Shown: positions 47,452-59,700 of the stretch, in pieces
Layout of the letters: each line of letters opens with the position of its first letter
How positions within the stretch are numbered: position 1 is the stretch's first letter
Source: Rutidosis leptorrhynchoides
Taxonomy: Eukaryota > Streptophyta > Magnoliopsida > Asterales > Asteraceae
Direction of reading: 5' to 3'
Length of the DNA stretch: 64,000 nucleotides
Assembly (NCBI RefSeq): GCF_046630445.1
Contig: NC_092341.1
Coordinates: forward strand, 26,364,001 to 26,428,000
Notes under the pieces: generated by a model
The model's database searches: none
The model's input: only the letters and a program-made list of their open reading frames with translations
What the model was told of the DNA's origin: nothing
Position numbers and translations under genes: made by a program

Positions 47452-47692
47452 CAGTGGCGAATGTATGATGAAAATTCAATGGGGTGCCAAAAAAAATTTC
47501 AATGCTAATTATATTTGAAAGGTACTTTAGTGGTTGTTTACCTCCAAAAAAGGTATAAATTTTAAAAATATATGTGGTCCTATATTTAAATTTAGTGGTG
47601 TCCTGTACAATTTAAAGTATATATTGTATAAAAAAATTTTTCCACTAGTGGGGTCATAGGACACCACCCCCTAAGGTGTAGATTCGCCTCTG
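47452..47692. mobile_element. hAT-type MITE (241 bp)
   Basis: It starts CAGTGGCGAATGTA and ends TAGATTCGCCTCTG, imperfect inverted repeats of the CAGNGGCGAATNTA form. It is flanked by the perfect 8-bp duplication ATCCCAAC. There is no ORF. The 8-bp TSD and CAG...CTG ends identify hAT. Confidence 0.92.
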
Positions 47693-48001
47693 ATCCCAAC
47701 CAGTTTTCACTAAACTTCCCTCATCCACATCAAGACTACATTAGCAGTTTAGCACCACCTCATTTTAACTTTCACTTTCCTTTCACCAAACACTTCATAT
47801 CCTTTTATTAAACAATACTCACATATATAATCAAAAAATATAAAATGTATAAATTACCAAACACAATTTACAAATTAAAATAGCATTGAGTCCCGCTTCT
47901 TAGCGCAAGCCTCGCACCAACAAAATGGCACTGCACTTGGCACTTCCTTGCCTATCTTGGCCAAATTTTTGGCGCATGTTAAACATAAAATCTGACTTAG
48001 A

Positions 48002-48346
48002 GTGTGTTTGGATGAAAGTAGCTGGAACTGAAATTTATTATTAAAGCTGAAAGTTTGAGCTTATTATTTTTTATAAGTGTTTTATAAGGTAAATGAAGCT
48101 GGAGCTTATGTGTAAAATGACTAAAAAAACAACAAAAATAATCCATAGTATAATCCTAAGGGCTTTATATACTTATTCACTTCATAGCTCTACTTTTTTT
48201 ATAAGCTACTACTGAGAAACTTATATTTCAAGACTTGGGATTTTCATCATCTCAACTTTTTATACGCTACTTATTAAAGCTTATGACCTCTCAAAATCAT
48301 AAGCTGAGCTCTTATAAGCATTCATGAGCTTGCACGTCAAACACAC
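48002..48346. mobile_element. Candidate DNA transposon remnant/MITE (345 bp)
   Basis: Ends GTGTGTTTGGATG and CACGTCAAACACAC are inverted over the outer nine bases. The interior is rich in AGCTTAT/ATAAGCT words. The GTGTTTGGA-type end is common in plant MITEs. The flanks do not give a clean duplication. Confidence 0.45.
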
Positions 48347-49363
48347 AGTTAAACAGGAAGAGGCCTAATCATATTATTGGTACAACAATAAAACTCAATC
48401 TCATATAAAGGGGTATGAGGAGGTAAAATTTATACAATTATTCTCCTATTCGAGATTAATGAAAAATTATTTCTCTACCCAGAGTAAAACACTACAAGAG
48501 TAGAGAAAATTCTCATTCTCAATAAATATATGTACAGACTAAAAAAACATTCCAAGTGACACGAAACAAACTATTTAAACAATCCCCGAGATCTTGTTGC
48601 TTAACCAATTCCCACTATATTTGTTAAACACTTGTTCAATAGTTTATAATTTAAGTACGAACATAAAAATTGGTCTCCCCTTCGTCTCAACTTAATAGTT
48701 GACGTAATTATCACACTAGGTCTTTGTTCGTGCTGAAAAATCAATTACAATATCAGTTATGATAAATTGCATTCATCATATTATTAAGCCCGTGCGATGC
48801 ACGGATGGTAAAAGTGATTAAACAATTAGTCAGTATGACTTATTTTATGATAAAATAGTGTTATTTGAGTTAAAAAGTGTACAAATGTAAATAAGCTAAA
48901 TAAGTATCAAAATAAACACACTTAAGGTTTTTTTCATTAATTATTAATAAGAATAAATGTTCTGCAGCGATTATTCGATCAACACGATAACTGTTTACTT
49001 GGGACTTAATTTTGAAGCTACGTTGACGCCATAGATTAGTTGATTATCTCAACATTAGATGTTGTACCTTATTGGCTTCTTATTAATATATTTTCAATAT
49101 CACATATATTTTTTTTCACATGTACCATCCATCATCAACCTATCTGTTTACCATATTTGACGTTGAAAAATATAAATACTAACTTCGATCATCCACCAAC
49201 GAGCAAATCAAACAAAAAAGGATATTGATATACCTACTTAAAACCTTATAGGCGTACATAAGAAATACACAATATATACACAAGACGAAGCCCGACAGGG
49301 TCCTCCACTGACTTGGCCCGGGCCTAAGTGAAAGTGAAGTGGTGGTGTGGTATTGGTGGATGT
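48347..49363. other. Intergenic DNA with a GC hairpin
   Basis: It is AT-rich. CCGTGC-GAT-GCACGG at about 48790 resembles the Helitron 3' hairpin at 36324 in reverse orientation, but no CTRR end follows. No gene is recognised. Confidence 0.45.
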
Positions 49364-51702
49364 TGTAAGACCCGAATATTTAATTTGTATACTTGTTATT
49401 AAAGATATTCGAGAATGGGTTGGTTAAAACATGTATACACATAAATAAAGGCGAAGAAGCTGTTGCTGGCATTCTGCGCGCCGCGCAAGGCTGCCGCGCG
49501 CCGCGCAATCGCGCTGACAGAACTCCCTTTGTTTTTATTTATTTAAATGAAGGGTATAAGGGTAAATTCACTTGGAGGCCGGATTTGTGTGCCATATTAG
49601 CTACTTTGGATCAGTTTTGGATCATTTTCATGTCCATTCATCCCTTCCAAATATCTAGAGAGAGATTAGAGGTTTTGGTGAAGAAGAAGCTCGAATCGTT
49701 CAAAGTCTCGGGTTTTAAAGTTGTTCCTTTCGTTCTCGGCTACGCGGTGATAGTATTGGTAAGCTCAAACTCCGAATTTCATCTATTTAATTTAATATTC
49801 AAGTTAGGGTTTTGAGTTAATTTGTTGTAATACCCTTTTAGGTGATGAAATAGGTTTAGTGATACTAGTAATCGGGTTTATTGTTAATTGTAGGTGGATT
49901 TTGGGTTGGTGAACAAATTGGCCATGTTTAGAACTTGAAATTTAGTTTAATCACTTTAGTTAGCGATTATGGAAGTATTGGAACCCATTGGAGGTTGTTT
50001 GGTTGACTAACTTTGACTTTGGGTCAAATTAGGGTTTGGTGGTGACTATGACCCGATTGGCGATTTAATGAGGTTTATAAACTTAAAATGGATTAAGTTG
50101 AAGTATAGAACCGAGTTAAATGTGTTTTGGTGTCAAAACTTGTAAAGGATGAGATTTTGGCCTTTATGGGTCAAAATTAGGGTTTAAGTGTCAAAATGGG
50201 TATGACACGTGTTTAACACTTGAGTTCGGGTTTAATTGGCATATTATGACCATTCTCACTTGTGTTAGTGATTATTGGTTGGTTTGGGTACGGTTGGTGC
50301 TTGGAAGTGCATTTGGGTCGAAATGGCACTAAGTGACGAATTGGGTTAATTTGTGAATCCAATCTAATTGTGTTGTGGTATTTGTGATAATGGAATAGGT
50401 ATTTTCCATTGGCGAGTTGCAGATTATTTGGAAGCTTTCATCAAGACTTCAAGGTGAGTGATAATATCCTATATGCATATGTATGTGTAGGATGGGTGCG
50501 GGTCGGGTGAAGTGATTCTCGGTTATAGAGCTCACTTCACATATAGGTGGATTTGAAGGACTTGTGTATGAGTCCAATTGGCACGTTTGTGCGTCTTGGT
50601 TGACCATCTTTGGCGAAGTACACGTTTGTGTGCACGTTATCACACTTGGTTGTGATTTGGTTGTTATAACCCTAATGGCGAAGGGTTGATATGGTTGTGT
50701 GGTGGATTTTATAATCCCGTGACCGTGGGTTTTAGTATTGTGAAATGAATCTCGGGTAGTGCGGATTCATGGTGACTCGGGTTGTTCGGTCACCTTATTG
50801 GAGGTAATGAATCTCGGGTAGTGCGGATTCATGATGACTCGGGTTGTTCGGTCATCTTATGGTTGAGAAGTGAATTTCGGGTTGTGCGCATTCACAAGGC
50901 TCGGGTTGTTCGGCCAATGTTCGTGTGTTTGAGGTTAAGGGGTTAACCTTGTTCGTTTATATTGTTATATATATATTAATGTGTTGTTGTGTTGTAGCTA
51001 ACCCTCCGGGTGTAGCTATTTGGCGATGTTTACTTTGTCGTTGATGGACTATCTTTTGTGTTGTATCTTTAGCTCGTTGCTTAGATCGTACGGTATGCTT
51101 AGTGTAGACGCTTTATACTTGGATACTTCGGTATGCGGTATTTGTTTTGTGTGGCGTATTCATTTTATACATATATATGTATGTAGTATGTTATCATTCA
51201 CTAAGCATTAGCTTACCCTCTCGTTGTTGACTCTTTTTATAGATTGCATGCGGATTGGTGGCTCGGGTAAGCGCGAGGACTAGAAGACGTGCATAGTTGC
51301 TTTAGTGACTTGCCTTTGGATCATTTAGGATTGGGTAGCGTATCCCCGATCGCCATGCTCGGCTGTGTATTGTATTAAAGTCTTAAAGTCGAAAATTTGT
51401 ATTTTGGTACTTAAGGTGGTAAAATGGGTCGATGTGGGACCCGCTTCGTGAACTTGATTTTATTAATTAAACGTGCTAATTTTATATATATAAAACCATG
51501 GTTGAAAGCGTTTGGGCTAAAAACATCGGGAACGGGTCAAACATTTTTGTATTTAAAGTGTTTCGGGACAGCGGGCTGCCCAGCAGCATTTTGCGCGCCG
51601 CGCAAATGCTGGGCGCGCCGCGCAACAGCCAGGTTCAGCAAAAATTTTTTTTGTGTGTGAAAATTTACGGGGTTTTAATGCGGTAAAGTTTGGGTTGTTA
51701 CA
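49364..51702 (+). repeat. Element F 5' LTR (2339 bp)
   Basis: It begins TGTAAGACCCGAA and ends GGGTTGTTACA two bases before the PBS, with TGTAA/TTACA inverted ends. Four perfect copies of GCGCGCCGCGCAA lie at 49476, 49496, 51593 and 51613, in two pairs near opposite ends. A 61-63-bp tandem repeat (three units, 50745 to about 50930) carries ATGAATC...GATTCAT hairpins. The open frame at 49393-49815 is probably chance. Confidence 0.85.
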
Positions 51703-51704
51703 AG

Positions 51705-51717
51705 TGGTATCAGAGCA
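51705..51717 (+). promoter_or_regulatory. Primer-binding site of element F
   Basis: TGGTATCAGAGCA, initiator tRNA-Met type, starts two bases after the LTR. Confidence 0.9.
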
Positions 51718-52144
51718 TGGTCTAAGGGATTTAGGTGACTTGAGATAGGTGCCTAGACTTAGACTTTTGTGTGCGCGTAATTTGTTGCGGGACTTGTAGG
51801 ATTACGGGTCAGGAACGGGTTTAGTTAGTGCCTTGTTTATAGGTCGACTAACGTTTATATTAGTAATGCGGATATTATTAATATGCTCTTGTGTTGTGAT
51901 AGTAATTCTCGCGTGTGTTTGTACCGCGTAGAATTTTGGTTGTGTTTGTTTATATCATCGAGCGAGGCGGTCGTTGTACTAACAAGTCGATGCGGCGTGT
52001 GTGCGTAATAAGAACTTGCAGACCTTATTACGGGTGCAAATCGTGTCTAACAAGTGATGTACGACGAGTGTTTAGCAAGATGGGGTGGTGTTGTGCGTGT
52101 CGTTTCATACGTGCGTGGACTAATCGTTTTGCATTCTTTAGAAT

Positions 52145-53084
52145 GATGACGCGAAACGAGACCGAGATGAACGACACGGAATTTAACGCTAGAGTTGCGG
52201 CCGCCGTTGCGGAGCAAATGAGGGCGTTTCGAGAAGAAATGGATGGGAAGTATTCCGAATTCCAAAATAGGGGTGAAATGGAGCGTTGTCTTAAGAGCTT
52301 CATGAGGACTAAACCCCCTATGTATGATGGGAAACCGGATCCTTTGGTGAGTACGACTTGGGTTTCGGATGTCGAAGGGTGTTTTCGTACTATGGAATGC
52401 CCTCCCGAGAAAAAGACGAGACTCGCTACTAGTTTGTTGCGGGGTAGGGCGAAGGATTGGTTGGATGGCAAGATTGATCTTGTCGGTGGTGAAACGTTTA
52501 TGACGTTATCGTGGGACGAATTTAAGGAGGAATTCTTCGAGGAGTTCCGAACTTCAGCCGATTTATCGGAATTGCGTTGTGAGTTGCGAAATTTGCAACA
52601 GGGTTCTATGGACTTGAATACTTTAAAGACGACTTTTATGTCGAAGGCTCGTTTTTGCCCGGAATATTTGGGGAACGATCGTTTGTTGATGGAGGATTTC
52701 CATCGAACTTTGAGCGATGACTTGAAAAGCAAAATTAGCCGGGGTTACGCGAAGTCGTTTGCGGAGTTATTTGCGGTGGCTAGAGGTTTCGAGTCTTATA
52801 CGCGATCGAAAAAGGGCGAACCTTCAAGTGAGGGAAGGGTTGTTTCTTATGGTGCTCCGAGTAAGAGGACTAAGGGTCCGAGTGCGAGTACGAGTAAAGT
52901 GGTAAAGGGCGCGGTGGAATCTCGTGCGCCTAGATGTTTCAATTGTGGCGTTAGGGGTCACAAGTTGTGGGAATGCACGATGCCGAGAAGTGAAGGCGGA
53001 ATGTGCTACTATTGTCATAAAGAGGGACATCGCAAGCCGGATTGTCCCGAGTTGGCGGCGACGAATGCCGCAAGGAGACGTTGA
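52145..53084 (+). CDS. gag: Element F gag (capsid-nucleocapsid)
   Basis: The frame is open from 51915, but the conserved protein starts around the MMTRNETEMNDTEF methionines at about 52145, so I place the start there (about 312 aa). It has a retrotransposon gag core (KPPMYDGKPDPLVSTTW, LLRGRAKDWLDG, WDEFKEEFFEEFRTSADLSE) and two zinc knuckles near the end (CFNCGVRGHKLWEC, CYYCHKEGHRKPDC). It ends at TGA 53084 just after the second knuckle, with no fusion to protease. It is intact. It would form particles and bind RNA, but needs RT and integrase from another element. Confidence 0.85.
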
Positions 53085-53964
53085 GGTACGTTTCGTTTTG
53101 ATAAATATGTCTTTGAATATTTATTTATGTGGCGTTTATGTTCGGACTGGTTAATTGCATAGTGATTTGCATGTTATGGTTAAGGGTGACGTTCCTAACG
53201 GAAGTACCCTATGGTGATGTTTGGTTGTTGGACGAAGGGCGTAAGACTTGGTGTAACCAAGCATTCCTTAGTATTTGGGGAATGTTACTACCAAGCCACG
53301 GAAATGGTTTTGGTGTTCGATTGTTTAGCGCGTGTTCGCTTTTGGTGTTGAAGTGATGAACCATGAGGTTCGCCGGGTGATTGGAACCTCTGAGATCGAG
53401 TGTTTAAAATCTCGATGTGTGTTGGTAATGGAGTCTTTATGACGCGACATTAGGTGCCTCTTTTATACCTACTAGCGTGGTGTCGACTCCGATTGTGTTG
53501 TGGTTACATTGTACTTAGGGTACCGGGAGAAACCCGTAGGTACATGAGTGACTAGGTGAAACTTGACAAACTAAAGCAATTGGATAATTGCGAGGGTATG
53601 GTTTGTGAAATCGCGGTACACTTTTCGTTCGAAGTGTCTAAGGATTGATTGAAATCCTTCGTGTGCTCAAGGTTAGAGCAAGGTGTGGTGATGGGTCGTG
53701 TGTACCCAATTGATTGGTAAAGTCTACCTATGGTAGCATCGTACGGGTGTACGAGTTGTGATATAGGAACGTGTTTCCAAGTGGGGGAGTCGCACTCCTG
53801 CGCGAGGAAAGTGTTAGTGTGATATTTCGGATGATGATTTTGGTAGATCTGGAATTTTTACCGAGACCTAGTTTTGGGTCGATTCGTGGTAGAGTGCGAT
53901 TTCGGATAAATTGTACTTATGGTTTGGATTGGAATCCCACCGAGGCGGTAATGTGGTAAATCTC
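53085..53964 (+). other. Non-coding interior of element F
   Basis: Only short frames occur and none resembles protease, RT or integrase. Base composition (GT-rich, many CG) matches the F LTR and gag. This is what an element without pol would show. Confidence 0.6.
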
Positions 53965-56728
53965 TGTCATAACCCGTCCTTAACCATAAGAACGCGTTAG
54001 ATAACGTATGATTTCATTGCGAGGTATTGACCTCTATATGAGACATTTTTAAAAGAAAAACTGCATATATTATACGTTACAAACCACAACCATTATTTTT
54101 GTTACAAGCTTAAGTCAATAAAAAGAAGATTAACGTTTAGCGATAATCTTCGACTTACAAACTTTACAAATGATGACAACAACACGGTTTCTAGCATATT
54201 TTACAATACAACATCTCGGATATGCAGTTTTATTTTCGACACAAACATGCGTACGCAAGATCCTGGTTAGATCCAACATGATGCAGCGGAAGCTTTAGAA
54301 ATCACCTGAGAATAGACATGTTTTAAAAGGTCAACATAAAGTTGGTGAGATATAGGTTTAATGCCGGCAGCAATATATATATAGACCACAAGATTTCGTA
54401 TATAAACAGTTTAATAAAAGTATTCTAAATGGTTGAGCACTTGGTAACCATACTTAACATTTTCACGTCGCATATTCCCTTTAATATGAAATCTTACTAC
54501 ACCGTACCAAGTGTAGTCACAAAACGAAGTACTGTGCAACCGTTGAATACTGGTCGTCCAGTCCGGTTGGGGTTGTCAGGCCCGATAGATCTATCAACAG
54601 GATTCGCGTTTACAATACCGCTGTAAATATTAGTTACCAAGCTACAGGGAAGTATGCCAGTGGTACAACTCAACGTAGAATATATTTTTCAGTTACTTGT
54701 GTCCATAATGTAAGACATAAAATACATGTATTCTCATCCCGAAATATTTAGAGTTTAAAAGTGGGACTATATACTCACTCTTGTCTTGATGATATATATA
54801 ATTTGACTCGGTCTTCCGGTTGATATCACGAACCTATCCATATATAATATATCAATATGTTTTCATTTTAAAACAAACGTTATATATATATACTTGTTAT
54901 ACTTTTAATACTTAGAATAATTCCTTAGTCCGTAGTTAGCATTTCTTTGTTAGTAACTCAATTTTAATGGTTCATTTTTAGATGTTTAATATACCCGCAA
55001 TGAAATAAACCAAACCCCCAACGAAATAAATAAAACCCCAACGTATATGAATTGGTCGAGATTAATCTTGACCCACGGTACCGGTGTTGTCAAATGACGT
55101 ATTGCGTACATAAAGTACCGGTGTTGTCAAATGACGTGTTGCGTACAAACATGGGATCTTATGATTAATCTTCTCGTGTTGCTTACGGGTGATCCTGAAC
55201 CATATGAAATTGAATTATGAGTACATATATATAAAATATCATGTTATCTTATAAAGATGTGATTTTATGTAAATTTTTCCAATGAATCCCGAAGTCAATT
55301 AAGTCTTGGATAACCAATTTTGTTTCGGTCATAGTTTCTTCGTTACAAGTCCGTTTTCGTTGATTCAAATTGCCATCTTCTTGGATCGAGTTCTTCTTTA
55401 AGACTATGAACTGTAAATACCTTGGTTTGTATTCAAAATCATACGGCATAGGTGAAAGTTTAGTGAAACATATGAAGTTAAACATTTTTGTTACAACAAA
55501 ATCATTTAATGACCATTTTTCCAAAAATACTTATACTTTGAAAAACCAAGTTTTACCTTGTTAAATTAACATATAAATAAGTTATGTTACATGTCTTGAA
55601 GTATTTTAAAAGTTAAGTTAGAAGGATCTATTTAGTTTGCAAACAAGTTTGAAAACATTCAAACTATGTTCTTGTTGTTAAACTTTTGTACCACAAAATA
55701 AGATAGCTATATATATATGAATTGAATAAGGTTATGAACATAGATTCTACCTCAAGTTCCTTGGATAAGTTTGCTGTAAAAGAAGAGTAAGAAGCTAGAA
55801 TCAAAAGGGTGATAGAAGTGGATGAAAGATTGGAAGTAAGTTGGTGTTCTTGGAAGGTTTTCTTGAAGTGTTGTTGTAAGAGTTTTCTTATGGTGTTTTA
55901 GTATGGTTTTTATGGCTAGATCTTCTTGGTTATTTGCTGGATTGTTATGGAGTTTAGAGAGTAAGAAAGAGTGTGTGTTTTTGATAAGAAAATGGTAGTA
56001 AAAATGGATCAAAATGAGCATGTATATATACACCAAAAAAACGTGTATCATGGTGTATATGGACAAAATTTTCAAGTTATAATTTTATGTATCTAGTCCT
56101 AATTGCTTCCAAATTCAATTACCTAGCCCTCATGGCATGAACAATGGCTGGTTAGGTGGTGATTTTGATGTGTATTTACTATTAGTAAATACGTATAGGA
56201 GCTGGGTATGATACGGTACATATACCGTAGATATACGTATAGAAATTTTGTGAAAAATGGAATGAGGATTCAAATATAGCTATCTTTTGTGAATACACTT
56301 ATATGGTTTTATGTATTTAAGTCTTTAAAAGTGATTAAATACATTACTTATACAATATATGTATAACATTATAAGTCTTAAGTATTTATGTCAAATAACG
56401 TTACGTATAGTTATCGTTTTGAAAACTTAAGTTAGTAGTTTCAAAATATACTTGTAACTTATTGTTATTAATACAAAATGAGATATTAAAACATTCTTTA
56501 ATCATGTTAAATATGTATATATACATATATATACACAAACGTATAATTATCATATATTGTATAGTTCGTGATATCATCGGTCAAACTAGACGGTCAAACG
56601 TTGTGTAAAACTCTTTTCGGAAACATAAGTCTCAACAATTTGGATTGCTTATCAAGTTGGTAATGTTTAATTTATGTAAATATCAATCTTATAAGTATAG
56701 AACGATCGAAAAAGTGCGGGTCGTTACA
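53965..56728 (-). repeat. Element G 3' LTR (2764 bp)
   Basis: On the minus strand it begins TGTAACGACCCGC at 56728 and ends GGGTTATGACA at 53965. It is nearly identical to the LTR at 62206-64000. The conserved block CTCACCAAC...CATG...CTCAGG lies at about 54305-54360. Confidence 0.93.
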
Positions 56729-56741
56729 TTACCTCCCCGTT
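56729..56741 (-). promoter_or_regulatory. Polypurine tract of element G
   Basis: On the minus strand, AACGGGGAGGTAA lies directly before the LTR start TGTAACG. Confidence 0.8.
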
Positions 56742-56775
56742 AAATAAATTTCGTCCCGAAATTTTAAAATTGTAC

Positions 56776-59700
56776 CTATTTTGCGTTATCGAGAAACAAG
56801 TGTGGATACTTTTGTTTCATTTGATCCTCTCGTTCCCACGTAAACTCGGGACCTCTTCTAGCATTCCAACGAACCTTAACAATCGGTATATTGCTCTGTT
56901 TGAGCTGTTTAACTTCACGGTCCATGATTTCGATTGGTTCTTCGACGAATTGTAGTTTCTCGTCGACATGGATTTCTTCAAGAGGAATGGTGAGGTCTTC
57001 CTTTGCAAGACACTTCTTCAGGTTTGAGACGTGAAAGGTATTATGTACTCCAGCGAGTTGTTGCGGTAACTCGAGCCGATAAGCTACCGGTCCAATGCGT
57101 TCGATGATCTTAAACGGGCCTACGTACCTTGGGTTCAGTTTACCCCTTTTTCCAAAACGTATCACACCTTTCCAAGGTGACACCTTTAGCATAACCATGT
57201 CCCCGACCTGAAACTCTAATGGTTTCCTTCGGACATTGGCGTAGCTCTTTTGGCGACTGCGGGCTGTTTTTAATCTCTCCTTGATTTGCACTATCTTCTC
57301 AGTCGTTTCATGTATGATCTCGGGACCAGTTAATTGTCGATCTCCTACTTCATTCCAACAGATAGGAGATCTACACTTCCTTCCATACAATGCTTCGAAT
57401 GGCGCAGCTCCAATGCTCGCATGATAACTATTATTATACGAGAATTCTGCTAACGGTAGATATTTATCCCATCCGTTTCCAAAATCGATCACACATGCCC
57501 TGAGCATGTCTTCAAGAGTCTGAATTGTTCTTTCACTCTGCCCGTCGGTCTGCGGATGATATGCGGTACTCATATCCAAACGAGTTCCTAGTGCCTCCTG
57601 TAGTGATTGCCAAAACTTTGAGGTAAATCTACTATCACGATCGGATATAATGGAAATAGGTATTCCATGCCTTGAAACAACTTCCTTTATATACAATCGT
57701 AATAGTTTCTCCATTCTATCTGTTTCCTTTATAGGCAAGAAATGTGCAGACTTGGTGAGACGATCAACAATCACCCAAATGGTGTCGTATCCCCAGGCAG
57801 TCTTTGGTAACTTCGTGATGAAATCCATGGTAATACCATCCCATTTCCATTCTGGGATTTCTGGTTGTTGAAGTAACCCTGACGGCTTTTGATGTTCTGC
57901 TTTGACTTTGGAACAAGTCAAACATTCCCCAACATATGTTGCAACGTCGGTCTTTAAGTTAGGCCACCAATAACGTGTCTTAAGATCTTGATACATCTTT
58001 CCAACTCCAGGATGTATCGAGTATCTTGTCTTATGTGCCTCGTTCAATATCAACTTCCTTAATCCACCCAACTTCGGTACCCAAATACGATTTGCAAAAT
58101 ATCTAATTCCGTCTTCCCGTATAACGAGTTGCTTCTCATACTTCTTCATTATTTCATTCTTTATGTTTTCTTTATTGAGTGCTTCTTGTTGAACTTCTTT
58201 GATTTGTGAGTTGAGATTCATGCGAATTTTTATATTCATTGCTCGAACTCGAATTGGTTCTCGTTCCTTTCTGCTTAAAGCATCGGCCACCACGTTCGCC
58301 TTTCCGGGATGATAACGAATTTCACAATCATAGTCGTTTATTAACTCGACCCACCTACGTTGCCTCATGTTCAATTGTTTCTGATCAAAAATATGTTGAA
58401 GGCTTTTATGATCAGTAAACACAGTGAATTTAACCCCATACAAGTAGTGTCTCCACATCTTCAATGCAAACACGACTGCTCCCAATTCTAGATCATGCGT
58501 CGTATAATTTCGCTCGTGAATCTTCAATTGTCGGGATGCAAATGCAATAACTTTCTTCCGTTGCATAAGAACACAACCAAAACCTTGTCGCGAAGCGTCA
58601 CAATATATTTCAAAATCATCGTTCCCTTCTGGTAACGATAATATAGGCGCCGTAGTTAACTTCTTCTTCAGTATTTGAAATGCGTTCTCCTGCTCCGAGG
58701 TCCATTCATATTTCTTCCCTTTTTGCGTTAACGCTGTCAACGGCTTAGCTATTCGGGAAAAATCTTGAATAAACCTTCTATAATAACCGGCTAAACCCAA
58801 AAATTGGCGTATCTGTGTTGGTGTCTTAGGAGTCTCCCATTTTTCAATAGCTTCAGTTTTTGCTGGATCAACCTGAATTCCTTCGCTATTAACAACATGG
58901 CCAAGAAATTGCACTTCTTTCAACCAAAAAGCACACTTAGAAAATTTAGCATATAGCTGTTCTTTTCTTAACAACTCCAATATCAACCTTAAATGCTCTT
59001 CATGCTCTTGCTCACTCTTGGAATAGATAAGAATATCATCAATGAAAACGATAACAAACTTATCTAAATACGGACTACAAACTCGATTCATGAGGTCCAT
59101 GAATACAGCTGGCGCATTTGTCAATCCAAACGGCATGACCAAAAATTCGTAATGACCATAACGTGTCCGAAAAGCAGTTTTCGGAATGTCCTCTTCTTTG
59201 ACGCGTAGTTGATGATAGCCCGATCTTAAGTCGATTTTCGAATACACACATGATCCTTGCAATTGATCAAATAAGTCATCAATTCTCGGTAGTGGATACC
59301 GATTCTTGATAGTTAACTTATTTAATTCACGATAATCTATACACATCCTGAAAGATCCATCTTTCTTCTTAACAAACAAAATTGGAGCTCCCCACGGTGA
59401 AGTACTCGGTCGTATGAATCCACGGTCCAGTAATTCTTTTAACTGACTTTGAAGTTCTTTTAACTCGGACGGTGCAAGTCTATATGGAGCACGAGCCACT
59501 GGTGCAGCTCCTGGTACTAAATCTATTTGAAATTCTACCGATCTAAATGGAGGTAATCCCGGCAATTCTTCCGGAAAAACTTCAGGAAAATCTCTTGCCA
59601 CAGGCACGTCGTTGATGCACTTTTCTTTCTTTTCGACTTTATTAACATGTGCTAAAATAGCGTAACATCCCTTTTCTAAACACTTCTTGGCTTTCAAACA

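Larger units (their letters stand above)
49364..53964 (+). mobile_element. Element F: gag-only LTR retrotransposon, interrupted by element G
   Basis: It has a 2339-bp LTR, tRNA-Met PBS, a gag ORF and then about 880 bp without recognisable protease or pol, before element G cuts in at 53965. The 3' half and 3' LTR lie beyond the window. The layout fits a non-autonomous gag-bearing element (TR-GAG). A degraded pol further on cannot be excluded. Confidence 0.75.

Noticed and set aside
48785..48810. Second Helitron 3' end (minus strand)
   Set aside because: The hairpin is present, but no CTRR follows at the right distance.
49393..49815. 140-aa frame near the start of the F LTR
   Set aside because: It lies in U3 of an LTR, crosses the GC-rich motif pair and has no recognisable domain.
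51915..52144. Upstream extension of the F gag frame
   Set aside because: It is open but Cys/Arg-rich and unlike gag. The conserved protein begins near 52145.
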